Shown: piece by piece, positions 7,014 to 14,590 of the stretch
How the letters are laid out: every line of letters starts with the position of its first letter
How positions within the stretch are numbered: the first letter of the stretch is position 1
Notes under the pieces: generated by a model
Told to the model about the DNA's origin: nothing
What the model saw: the letters and a program-made list of their open reading frames with translations, nothing else
The model's database searches: none
DNA from: Cytophagales bacterium
GTDB taxonomy: Bacteria; Bacteroidota; Bacteroidia; Cytophagales; UBA9547
DNA length: 23,756 bases
Reading direction: 5' to 3'
NCBI GenBank assembly: GCA_025360395.1
Contig: JANYCH010000217.1
Coordinates: 1-23,756, forward strand
Program-made: the position numbers and the translations under genes

Positions 7014-8534
7014 ATGAAGAAACACCAGCTTCTTTTTTTATTTATTTTCATATCTAATTTCATATTTGGTCAGGATACTTTAAGGTGCCATACACTTGGT
7101 CTAAAATTGTCTGAATCACAAATAAAAGAGCATCTACTTTTCGAAGAAAAAGTACAAAAATATTTGAGTTCTAATTTCAGGCTGGAAAATGTTAACATCA
7201 CAATCCCGGTGGTCGTACATGTAGTTTATAATTTACAGAAGCAATATGTTTCTGAAGAACAGGTTTTAAGCCAGATAGCTGTATTGAACCAAGACTACAG
7301 CAGAACAAATTCTGACACTTCACAGACTCCTAATGTTTTTAAACAAGTGGCTGGAGCTTCAGACATAAGATTTAAACTGGCTGTACAAGATCCCAATGGC
7401 AAACCCACTAATGGAATAACATATACTAATACCACCGTTTCAGAATTCTCGGACGATGATAAAGTGAAACTTACATCATCGGGAGGTATAGATGCCTGGG
7501 ATCCCAAAAGCTATCTTAATTTATGGGTATGTAACCTGACTCCTGGTGTATTGGGATATTTTCCAGGCGATTCAGTTCCCCATGAAGCAGGAACTTACAA
7601 TGATGGTGTTGTGGTTTCATATCGCGCATTTGGTACAATTGGTAGTCAGCTCAGTTCTACATATAACCTGGGCCGGACCTCTACGCATGAAATTGGTCAT
7701 TGGTTAGGACTTTATCACCCTTGGGGTACTCCATGGGGCTCTTTATGTAGTTCTGACTATATAAATGATACACCTCAGCAAAAAGATGGAAGCAGGGGTT
7801 GTCCTGTTTTTCCCTATATAGATTCAGATTGTTTTAATGCTCCAAATGGACGAAACTATTCCAATTTCATGGATTATACAAGTGATAGGTGTATGAATAT
7901 GTTTACCAAAGGACAAGTTCAAAGAATGATGGCAATTCTTAATCTTAGCAGAAATTCTATTCTAACTTCCAAAGCCTTAGATCCACCATTTAATAAAGAC
8001 CTGGCAATATCAATAGTATTTGATTCTTCTGAAGTTTGCAGCAGAAAAGACATTTTTCCAAAAGTCAGGATATTTAATTATGGCAAGGATACAGTAACCG
8101 ATTATAGTATTTCATTTACTTATAACGGGACAACAAATTCTTATTCCTGGAAAGGAAAATTGCCCTCTCTAAGTGACACAGTCTGGGTATTAAATGATGT
8201 TGTCCTTTCGCCGGAGCAAGTAACTTTAAGTGCCGAAGTATCATTTAATAAACCAGGAATAGATGAATTTCTGCCCAATAATGCAAAAATCTTAAGTTTT
8301 GCCTGTACCCAACCTCTAAGCATCTACCCAAATCCTGTAAGCGAAACCCTTTATGTAAGTGGTAATTTACCTAAAGTTAATTCTTCTATTATTTACAATC
8401 TTCAGGGAGAAGAAGTTTTAAAAGTGAATAATGCTACTCAAATTGATGTTACAGGATTGGAGCCAGGATTTTATTTGATAGTTTTGGAAACTAATGAAAA
8501 GGCAATTAGGAAGCAGCTCATTGTGATCAAATAA
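7014..8534 (+). CDS. Secreted zinc metalloprotease of the M43 (pappalysin/cytophagalysin) family with type IX sorting domain
   Basis: A 506-residue secreted protease. Residues 1-20 are a signal peptide (basic MKK, hydrophobic core, cut near FGQ-D). The catalytic domain contains the metzincin zinc site HEIGHWLGLYH (225-235: His225, Glu226, His229, His235) and the Met-turn in NFMDYTSDRCMNMFT (Met286), with several cysteines that could pair outside the cell. This arrangement is typical of M43. A beta-sandwich-like region (about 325-430) follows, then a C-terminal domain from about 435 beginning LSIYPNPVSETLYVSG and ending RKQLIVIK, which has the features of a type A type IX secretion signal. It leads a five-gene run that ends in porP/sprF and lies 4 kb before gldK. 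It is therefore a likely cargo of the secretion system encoded next to it. The substrate is unknown. Confidence 0.92.
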   Translation: MKKHQLLFLFIFISNFIFGQDTLRCHTLGLKLSESQIKEHLLFEEKVQKYLSSNFRLENVNITIPVVVHVVYNLQKQYVSEEQVLSQIAVLNQDYSRTNSDTSQTPNVFKQVAGASDIRFKLAVQDPNGKPTNGITYTNTTVSEFSDDDKVKLTSSGGIDAWDPKSYLNLWVCNLTPGVLGYFPGDSVPHEAGTYNDGVVVSYRAFGTIGSQLSSTYNLGRTSTHEIGHWLGLYHPWGTPWGSLCSSDYINDTPQQKDGSRGCPVFPYIDSDCFNAPNGRNYSNFMDYTSDRCMNMFTKGQVQRMMAILNLSRNSILTSKALDPPFNKDLAISIVFDSSEVCSRKDIFPKVRIFNYGKDTVTDYSISFTYNGTTNSYSWKGKLPSLSDTVWVLNDVVLSPEQVTLSAEVSFNKPGIDEFLPNNAKILSFACTQPLSIYPNPVSETLYVSGNLPKVNSSIIYNLQGEEVLKVNNATQIDVTGLEPGFYLIVLETNEKAIRKQLIVIK

Positions 8535-8535
8535 T

Positions 8536-9555
8536 ATGTTCGAAATAATTTTATGTTTTTTATGGGCCTTGGTAATCTCAATGTTTGCTATACCTTCCAT
8601 AATTTATGTTGCTGAGAGAAAGCAATTATTGAATTTCCCTAATGAAAGAACAACCCATGTTGTTTCAGTACCCAGATTAGGAGGCCTTGCAATTTTTTCA
8701 GGCTTTATTTCTTCAATAATGATTTTTGGCCAGGTAACCAGAGAAGTGCAGTATTTGCTTGCATCCTGCCTTGTTATTTTTTACATAGCACTTAAAGATG
8801 ATTTAGTGACTGTTTCGGCATTCAAAAAATTTTTTGTTCAAATTCTTGCTACGGGTATCCTTGTTTTTATAGGGGATTTTAGAATAACCAATTTTCATGG
8901 CTTGTTCGGAATTTTCCAACTCGACCTTGGTGTAAGTTATGCTTTCACTATGGTTACAGTTATAGCAATAACTAATTCCATCAATCTTATAGATGGAATT
9001 GACGGACTTGCAGGAACATTGGTACTTCTTATTATTGTTATAATCTCCTCAACCTTATATTATCATCATATCGAAAGACCCATGATACTGGTTGCTTCCT
9101 CCCTGGTAGGTTCTCTTATAGGTTTTCTGAGATATAATATAAAGAATGCAAATATTTTTATGGGAGATGCTGGTTCATTAGTTTGTGGTCTCTCTGTTTC
9201 GGCATTGTTAATAACTTTTGTTGAAAAAGTACCTGAACCCAATTCACCTATAATTGGTATGAGTATTGTATTTGTTCCTATTGTTGATACTTTACGAATC
9301 ACTATAGTGCGGATATTTAATGGAAAATCCCCTTTCTCTTCTGATAAAAACCATATTCATCATAAATTACTATTTGCAGGTCTAAATTCTACAGCTATTG
9401 TTGCAATTCTTTGTTTGCTTAATCTATTTGCCTTTTTATTGTTTTTGTTTTCAAATTCTGTTAATATAAATATTAGCTTAATTTTGTTTGTTGCATTGCT
9501 AACTTCTACCATATTAGTGTTTCAATTCCTCAAAGAAAAACAGCAGCAGACTTGA
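8536..9555 (+). CDS. wecA: WecA/TagO-like undecaprenyl-phosphate GlcNAc-1-phosphate transferase
   Basis: Transfers a sugar-1-phosphate (typically GlcNAc) from UDP-sugar to undecaprenyl phosphate in the inner membrane, the first step of O-antigen-type or other surface glycan synthesis. The 339-residue polytopic protein has the family motifs: FPNERTTHVVSVPRLGG (34-50), the DD pair in LKDDL (88-89), NLIDGIDGLAG (150-160, with Asp153 and Asp156), FMGDAGS (208-214) and HIHH (273-276). The HIHH motif and the FPN start favour WecA/TagO over MraY. The start is one base after the protease stop and the end overlaps the next gene by four bases. The donor sugar could differ from GlcNAc, so the symbol is a family-level call. 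Confidence 0.88.
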   Translation: MFEIILCFLWALVISMFAIPSIIYVAERKQLLNFPNERTTHVVSVPRLGGLAIFSGFISSIMIFGQVTREVQYLLASCLVIFYIALKDDLVTVSAFKKFFVQILATGILVFIGDFRITNFHGLFGIFQLDLGVSYAFTMVTVIAITNSINLIDGIDGLAGTLVLLIIVIISSTLYYHHIERPMILVASSLVGSLIGFLRYNIKNANIFMGDAGSLVCGLSVSALLITFVEKVPEPNSPIIGMSIVFVPIVDTLRITIVRIFNGKSPFSSDKNHIHHKLLFAGLNSTAIVAILCLLNLFAFLLFLFSNSVNINISLILFVALLTSTILVFQFLKEKQQQT

Positions 9556-10658
9556 AAACTACCTTCAAAATATTTTTTGGTATATGGATTTTTGGGTCAA
9601 CAGCCTTGATAGGAAATTCACAGATAAGATATTTAAAGCATGATTGGCTTATTTATGATAATACCAGCAAACAATTATATCCATTTGTAAAAAAGAATAA
9701 GGAAAATCTTCCATTACATTTATCCCTCAAGCCATATGAATTCAAAGGATTGTTTGTAAACATCAAAAGTTCTGAAAATGTATCTTTATATGTAAATAAC
9801 CAATTTTTTGATTTTTTTGAAAAGGACAAAAGCAATTTTGTGCCTTTCGATAGCCTTAAGATTCAAAACGGAAATATTTTATTGAGCTTTTACGGAATCT
9901 ATAATTCTACTCTTATAGATTCATGTTCAATATCTTATGGCCAAATAGTAAATAATAACGCTTCAAAACACATAGCAAGTAATTCAATTTCTAAAAATTA
10001 TGGCAAAAGCTATTTTGCTCTTTTATTGTTAACATCCGGGATGATATTTGTCTTTTTTAGAAATAACTATACAAAAGCTTTTAATCAGTATTTCAATTTG
10101 CAAGACCTTTTTTTGAATTTTAAAGTCGAATCTTCTCAGTCAAGATCTAGTTTTGAGGGATACTATTTTGCATTTGTGCTTATTGGATCTACTTTTTTTG
10201 GCCTTGCATGTTTAGGTTTACAATTAGCAGATATTAGAAACTCTGAGTATAATTTTTTAAATTATTTTATTAACCTTATAAATATTGTAGCAATAGCCTG
10301 GTTCTTTTATTTTCTTAAATTCTTGGTCGTTAAAATTGTTTCCTGGCTTTTTGCAGTTGAAAAATTTGCTACAATTCATTTTAAAGTATTTATAAAAGTT
10401 GCCTTAATGTGGTCTGTAGCATTGGTTTTGATTAACATAGCAGGTCACAGCAATATAAATAACGTTTCTACTTATTTATTTCCAGCATTTTTAACTGTTT
10501 CCTTGTTCTTTTTAACCCTAATATCCATAAAGGTATCAATATTAATAAATCAGGTGAGCAGAATTAGTACTCTGTACCTAATTTCGTATCTTTGCCTTAC
10601 AGAATGGCTTCCGTATTTTGTAATACTGAAACTATATATGGTTTACTTTTATAATTAG
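9552..10658 (+). CDS. DUF4271-like multi-pass membrane protein
   Basis: Function unknown. The 368-residue protein begins with a hydrophobic N-terminus (6-23) that could be a signal peptide, then about 125 residues likely outside the cytoplasm, then about six transmembrane helices (near 153-169, 203-225, 235-260, 280-298, 308-331 and 341-366). The ending YLCLTEWLPYFVILKLY resembles the C-terminus of DUF4271 proteins, which in Bacteroidota commonly precede hemD; this is recall, not a search. The start is a TTG at 9552 that overlaps the previous stop codon (TTGA), giving a well-formed hydrophobic N-terminus. The gap to hemD is five bases, so the two are very probably translated together. Confidence 0.72.
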   Translation: MKTTFKIFFGIWIFGSTALIGNSQIRYLKHDWLIYDNTSKQLYPFVKKNKENLPLHLSLKPYEFKGLFVNIKSSENVSLYVNNQFFDFFEKDKSNFVPFDSLKIQNGNILLSFYGIYNSTLIDSCSISYGQIVNNNASKHIASNSISKNYGKSYFALLLLTSGMIFVFFRNNYTKAFNQYFNLQDLFLNFKVESSQSRSSFEGYYFAFVLIGSTFFGLACLGLQLADIRNSEYNFLNYFINLINIVAIAWFFYFLKFLVVKIVSWLFAVEKFATIHFKVFIKVALMWSVALVLINIAGHSNINNVSTYLFPAFLTVSLFFLTLISIKVSILINQVSRISTLYLISYLCLTEWLPYFVILKLYMVYFYN

Positions 10659-10663
10659 TTACA

Positions 10664-11455
10664 ATGAGTGTTCAAATAGCTCCTGAATTTATAAATGAAA
10701 GGCTTAAAAAAGTAAAATCCGTTCTTATCTCTCAGCCTGCACCAAGCGATGATAAATCGCCATATTATCAACTTCGGGATAAGTATAACTTAAAGATTGA
10801 CTTTAAGCCTTTTATAAAGGTAGATGTAGTTGACAATAAAGAATTTAGAAAGCAGAAAATTGATATTCTGTCACATACTGCTATAATTTTCACCAGTAAA
10901 AACGCAATAGATCATTTTTTTAATATCTGCAAGGATATGAAGCTTGATATGCCCGCTGATATGAAATATTTTTGCGTAACTGAGCAGACCGCCAACTACC
11001 TCCAAAAGTATATAGTTATTAGAAAGCGGAAAATATTTTTTGGGCAGAAAACAGCTTCAGATTTATTCGAAATTTTTAAAAAGCATAAACCAGAGAAATT
11101 TCTTTACCCTTGCTCAGATATACGTAAAGACGATATTCCAGAACATTTAAGAGACAACGGATATATTTTCACAGAAGCAATTATTTATAAAACTGTTTCA
11201 GAAGATATTACCATGTTGAAACCTGAAGAATATGATATTATAGCTTTTTTCAGCCCCTCAGGTGTAACTTCATTATTATCAAACTTCCCTGAATTCAAAC
11301 AAAAAGATATCAGAATAGCAGCTTTTGGGCCAACAACTGCAAAAGCTGTTAAAGAAGTAGGATTGATACTAGATATCGAGGCGCCACTTCCCAATGCCCC
11401 ATCTATGACTGGAGCTTTGGAGTTATATGTCAAAGTGGCAAACAATTTAAAATAA
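10664..11455 (+). CDS. hemD: Uroporphyrinogen-III synthase
   Basis: Closes hydroxymethylbilane to uroporphyrinogen III in tetrapyrrole (heme) synthesis. HemD is poorly conserved, but this 263-residue soluble protein has the two-domain pattern: VLISQPAPSDDKSPYYQL near the N-terminus, AIIFTSKNAIDHFF (about 73-86) matching the domain-1 IxFTSxxAV motif, FFSPSGVTSLLSNF (about 194-207), and AAFGPTTAKAVKEVG (about 221-235) matching the conserved GxxTAxAxxxxG segment. It lies between a DUF4271-like gene and porP/sprF (four-base gap). No other heme genes are present in the window. Confidence 0.87.
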   Translation: MSVQIAPEFINERLKKVKSVLISQPAPSDDKSPYYQLRDKYNLKIDFKPFIKVDVVDNKEFRKQKIDILSHTAIIFTSKNAIDHFFNICKDMKLDMPADMKYFCVTEQTANYLQKYIVIRKRKIFFGQKTASDLFEIFKKHKPEKFLYPCSDIRKDDIPEHLRDNGYIFTEAIIYKTVSEDITMLKPEEYDIIAFFSPSGVTSLLSNFPEFKQKDIRIAAFGPTTAKAVKEVGLILDIEAPLPNAPSMTGALELYVKVANNLK

Positions 11456-11459
11456 TTGT

Positions 11460-12410
11460 GTGAAGCCTTTCCTCATTTGCATTTTCCTGTTAATTAGTTC
11501 GATGGCTTTTGCCCAGCAAGATCCGCAATTCGGTCAATATATGATGAATCCAAATCTTTGGAACCCATCATATTCAGGACTTAAAAAACCGATTACCCTT
11601 TCATTTCATCATCGAACGCAATGGCTAGGATACACTAATTCAGATAATAACCCTTCAATCAATCCGCCATCAACCCAAATGTTAACAGCTACTACTCAGA
11701 TTAGTAGAATTAACAGCGGAATAGGTTTTGGATTGATGAATGATAATATTGGACCAATTAAAAATCAAAACATATACTTATCCTACTCTTACTACTTAAA
11801 ACTTGGGGAAGGCAAAATCGCTGCAGGTATTGGATTAGGAGCAAACCTTATGACTATAAATTCAAGTCTATGGCGTCCGGAAAATAGTAATGACCCAACT
11901 TTGGTTTCAGGCGGTTCAATTAATCAGTATAAGCCTCTTTTAAGGTTTGGTTTATCTTATTCAACAGACAAATTTTATATAGGATTGGCATCTAACAATG
12001 TTTCAAACCCTACATATAATTTTGGTAATAATAACATCTCATCCTCATTAGTTCCTCATTATTATCTTCAATCTAGCTACAGATTTTCATTAAGTGAAGG
12101 GCTTGAAATGCAGCCTAGTTTTTTACTGAAAAAGGCCAATTTTGTTAATTCATTAGAAATCAGCAACCTGTTTTTCTTACATAATTTCTGGTTTGGGGCG
12201 TCATACAGAACTAGTGATGCACTAATATTTTTAGCCGGAATTCAACTTTTACCTGATAAATCCTTAAAGTTCGGTTACAATTTTGATCTTACTGTTATAA
12301 ATGCTAAGGCAAAGTCCGTCTCAAGCCACGAAATTTTTCTCTCTTATAACTTAGGTTCTTTATTGGATAATAAGAAGCCTATCATTAGGAGCCCAAGGTA
12401 CCGTTTTTGA
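11460..12410 (+). CDS. porP: PorP/SprF family type IX secretion system outer-membrane protein
   Basis: The 316-residue protein has a signal peptide (1-19, cut after AFAQ) and then the strongly characteristic QDPQFGQYMMNPNLWNPSYSG motif region (about 20-40) and HHRTQWLGY (51-59) of the PorP/SprF family. The remainder is made of alternating aromatic and glycine-rich strands consistent with a beta-barrel in the outer membrane. Family members act with the GldK/N ring or bind cargo for surface anchoring. It starts with GTG four bases after hemD and precedes gldKLMN by 205 bases, the order seen for porP in other Bacteroidota. Paralogues are frequent in gliding species, so whether it is the core PorP or a SprF-type paralogue is undecided; position favours the core copy. 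Confidence 0.88.
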   Translation: MKPFLICIFLLISSMAFAQQDPQFGQYMMNPNLWNPSYSGLKKPITLSFHHRTQWLGYTNSDNNPSINPPSTQMLTATTQISRINSGIGFGLMNDNIGPIKNQNIYLSYSYYLKLGEGKIAAGIGLGANLMTINSSLWRPENSNDPTLVSGGSINQYKPLLRFGLSYSTDKFYIGLASNNVSNPTYNFGNNNISSSLVPHYYLQSSYRFSLSEGLEMQPSFLLKKANFVNSLEISNLFFLHNFWFGASYRTSDALIFLAGIQLLPDKSLKFGYNFDLTVINAKAKSVSSHEIFLSYNLGSLLDNKKPIIRSPRYRF

Positions 12411-12453
12411 TATAACGTGTTAATTTGCAAGTATTTAATTAGTTTTTTTGCTA

Positions 12454-12486
12454 ATTTCATTTATTAATTATTCTAATAAATGAAAT
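12454..12486. repeat. 13-bp perfect inverted repeat between porP and gldK
   Basis: ATTTCATTTATTA (12454-12466) is exactly complementary to TAATAAATGAAAT (12474-12486), with a seven-base spacer. It could form a hairpin in the porP transcript, although no T-run follows on the plus strand, or be a binding site for a dimeric regulator upstream of the gldK promoter. Both readings are inference. Confidence 0.55.
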
Positions 12487-12550
12487 AATGTATAAGTTCA
12501 ACTCAATTTAAAATTTATACTATTTTGATAATTATTTTCAATATTTTGTT

Positions 12551-12580
12551 TTTGCGTTGTCAATTTATTCTATAATTTTG
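12551..12580 (+). promoter_or_regulatory. Candidate promoter for gldKLMN
   Basis: A TTTG at 12551-12554 and TAATTTTG at 12573-12580 match the Bacteroidota -33 (TTTG) and -7 (TAnnTTTG) elements with an 18-base spacer. The -7 element ends 35 bases before the gldK ATG. This is the best two-part promoter in the window and suggests that gldKLMN can be transcribed independently of porP. Confidence 0.55.
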
Positions 12581-12582
12581 AA

Positions 12583-12595
12583 TCCCATATTGGGA
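12583..12595. promoter_or_regulatory. Small palindrome over the expected gldK transcription start
   Basis: TCCCA and TGGGA flank a three-base centre (TAT), immediately after the -7 element, where transcription would be expected to begin. It may be an operator or a 5'-end mRNA hairpin. Function is not shown. Confidence 0.35.
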
Positions 12596-12615
12596 AAAAG
12601 AAAGCATACAAAACA

Positions 12616-13665
12616 ATGTTAAAAATAGGTGTCATGAATCAAACACTCTTTTTGAGAAACCTTTTAAGCGGAATCTCTCTAGGTATTCTTTTTCTTCTCA
12701 CAAGTTGCGGAGGTGGTGGTAAGCAGGATTTAGGCGGAGAACTTGTTGGTGTACCTGACCGGGAAGGCTGGCAGCAAATTGTTCCTTACGGTATGGTTGT
12801 TTGTCCTTCTGGAACTTTCCACATGGGCCAGGCAGATCAAGATGTACCGGCTACTATGATCAACCTTAACAAGCAGGTTACGATTGGTGGTTTCTATATG
12901 GACGAAACTGAGATTACAAATAATGAATATCGTCAGTTTGTTTTGGTAATGCTTACAGATTCTTCTCACTTAGGGGAAGAATATATTATGAAAGAGCTTT
13001 ATCCTGATACTTCAGTTTGGGTTAGAAACTTTTCTCATCACATGGGCGACCCTATGATGGAATATTATTTTGCTCATCCAGCTTTTGATGATTATCCTGT
13101 TGTAGGAGTTGACTGGTTTGCAGCAAGGAAATTCTGTGAGTGGAGAACCAACTATTTAAATACTTATCGTGCAGAACAAGGCTTATTTAAAATGCCAAGA
13201 TTCAGACTGCCTTCAGAAGCTGAGTGGGAATATGCTGCAAGAGGAGGAAGGGATATGGCAAAATATCCTTGGGGAAATCCATATATCAGAAATGCTAAGG
13301 GTTGTATGTTAGCAAACTTCAAACCAGGTCGTGGTAACTATTATGATGACGGTTTTATGTACACTTCTCCAGTTGCTTCTTATTTTTCAAATGATTATGG
13401 GTTATATGATATGGCAGGAAATGTAACAGAATGGTGTGAAGATGCATTTTATGAGGCAGCAGTTCCTACAACATGGGACTTGAATCCTACTTATTATGAT
13501 GACAACGAACCAAGAAAAGTCGTAAGGGGAGGATCTTGGAAAGATATCGCTTATTATTTGGAAACAGGTTCCAGAACTTTTGAAAACAGGGATTCAGCTA
13601 AATCCTTCTTAGGATTTCGTTGTGCCGTAACTTATCTCGGAAGATCTTCAGGAGCTGAGTTTTAA
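12616..13665 (+). CDS. gldK: Type IX secretion/gliding lipoprotein GldK (PorK)
   Basis: Forms, with GldN, the periplasmic ring under the outer membrane in type IX secretion. The 349-residue protein has a lipoprotein signal with lipobox LLTSC (acylated Cys31) and a formylglycine-generating-enzyme-like (FGE-sulfatase) fold: VVCPSGTFHMG (61-71), VDWFAARKFCEWR (about 160-172), RLPSEAEWEYAARGG (about 197-211), NVTEWCEDAFYEA and VVRGGSWKD, ending with FLGFRCAVTY. It is the first of four genes in standard gldKLMN order. The start could instead be an internal ATG at 12634 (residue 7), which is preceded by AGGTG and gives a more usual signal peptide; I keep the longer form. It is shorter than GldK of Flavobacterium johnsoniae (about 460 residues from memory). 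Confidence 0.93.
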   Translation: MLKIGVMNQTLFLRNLLSGISLGILFLLTSCGGGGKQDLGGELVGVPDREGWQQIVPYGMVVCPSGTFHMGQADQDVPATMINLNKQVTIGGFYMDETEITNNEYRQFVLVMLTDSSHLGEEYIMKELYPDTSVWVRNFSHHMGDPMMEYYFAHPAFDDYPVVGVDWFAARKFCEWRTNYLNTYRAEQGLFKMPRFRLPSEAEWEYAARGGRDMAKYPWGNPYIRNAKGCMLANFKPGRGNYYDDGFMYTSPVASYFSNDYGLYDMAGNVTEWCEDAFYEAAVPTTWDLNPTYYDDNEPRKVVRGGSWKDIAYYLETGSRTFENRDSAKSFLGFRCAVTYLGRSSGAEF

Positions 13666-13724
13666 AATAATACCTTTTAATTTTCCTTATACAATAAATG
13701 TTCAACTGTTAATTTTTAAAAAAG

Positions 13725-14546
13725 ATGAGTGCTAAGTATCGTACAACACATGAATTGACTGGTAGAGAAAAATTCTATCAAAATGTTGCTCCAATTATCA
13801 CAGGTCTAGGTGCCTCTGTTGTAATTTTGGGTGCTCTATTTAAAATCATGCACTGGCCAGGAGCAGGTTTGATGTTAATTATAGGATTAGGTACAGAAGC
13901 AGTTTTGTTTGCTCTTTTTGCATTTGCTCCAATGGCTGCAGATCCCGATTGGACAATTGTTTATCCTGAATTAGCTGATGATGAGTCCGGTACTCCTCAT
14001 GTTAAAGAATCAGACAGAGCTAACACTAAAAACCTTACTAATAAGTTAGGTGATATGATGGAATCGTCTGGTTTGAACCAGGATGCTATTTCTAAATTAT
14101 CTGCTGGTTTCAGAAACCTTACTGATTCAGTTAGCAGCATGTCAGATCTTTCAAATGCAGCTGTTGCTTCAAATGAATATGCCGCAAACGTTAAAGTAGC
14201 TTCTAAATCAATTTTAGAAATGAATAAGTCGTATGCAACAACTGTTGAAGCTATGTCATCTATGGCAAATGCTACAACTGATGCAAAAGAATACCATTCT
14301 CAGGTTCAAAGTATAACTAAAAACCTTGGTGCTCTTAATGCTGTTTATGAAATGGAATTACAGGATGCTAACAACCATCTTAAAGCCATGAATAAATTCT
14401 ATGGTAATCTTTCTTCTGCTATGGAAGCAATGTCTGACGCTAGTAAGGATACACAACAATTTAAACAAGAACTTAGCAAGCTGACCAACAATCTTACTTC
14501 TTTAAACACTGTTTATGGTAGTATGCTTTCAGCTATGAGAGGTTAA
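13725..14546 (+). CDS. gldL: Gliding motility/type IX secretion motor protein GldL (PorL)
   Basis: Inner-membrane stator-like half of the proton-driven GldLM motor. The 273-residue protein has two transmembrane helices (about 22-42 and 48-68) joined by a short HWPGAG turn. They carry Lys40 and Glu58, in positions that appear to match the charged membrane residues reported as essential in GldL. The cytoplasmic part is helical and internally repetitive: residues 166-212 and 222-268 align without gaps (both start MNK, contain a Met-rich AM-x-x-M segment and end LN-x-VY), and a weaker third unit covers about 131-170. It lies 59 bases after gldK and 44 before gldM. Confidence 0.95.
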   Translation: MSAKYRTTHELTGREKFYQNVAPIITGLGASVVILGALFKIMHWPGAGLMLIIGLGTEAVLFALFAFAPMAADPDWTIVYPELADDESGTPHVKESDRANTKNLTNKLGDMMESSGLNQDAISKLSAGFRNLTDSVSSMSDLSNAAVASNEYAANVKVASKSILEMNKSYATTVEAMSSMANATTDAKEYHSQVQSITKNLGALNAVYEMELQDANNHLKAMNKFYGNLSSAMEAMSDASKDTQQFKQELSKLTNNLTSLNTVYGSMLSAMRG

Positions 14547-14590
14547 TTTCAATTTATTAAGTAATTATTTAACTGTTTAATTAATATAAG

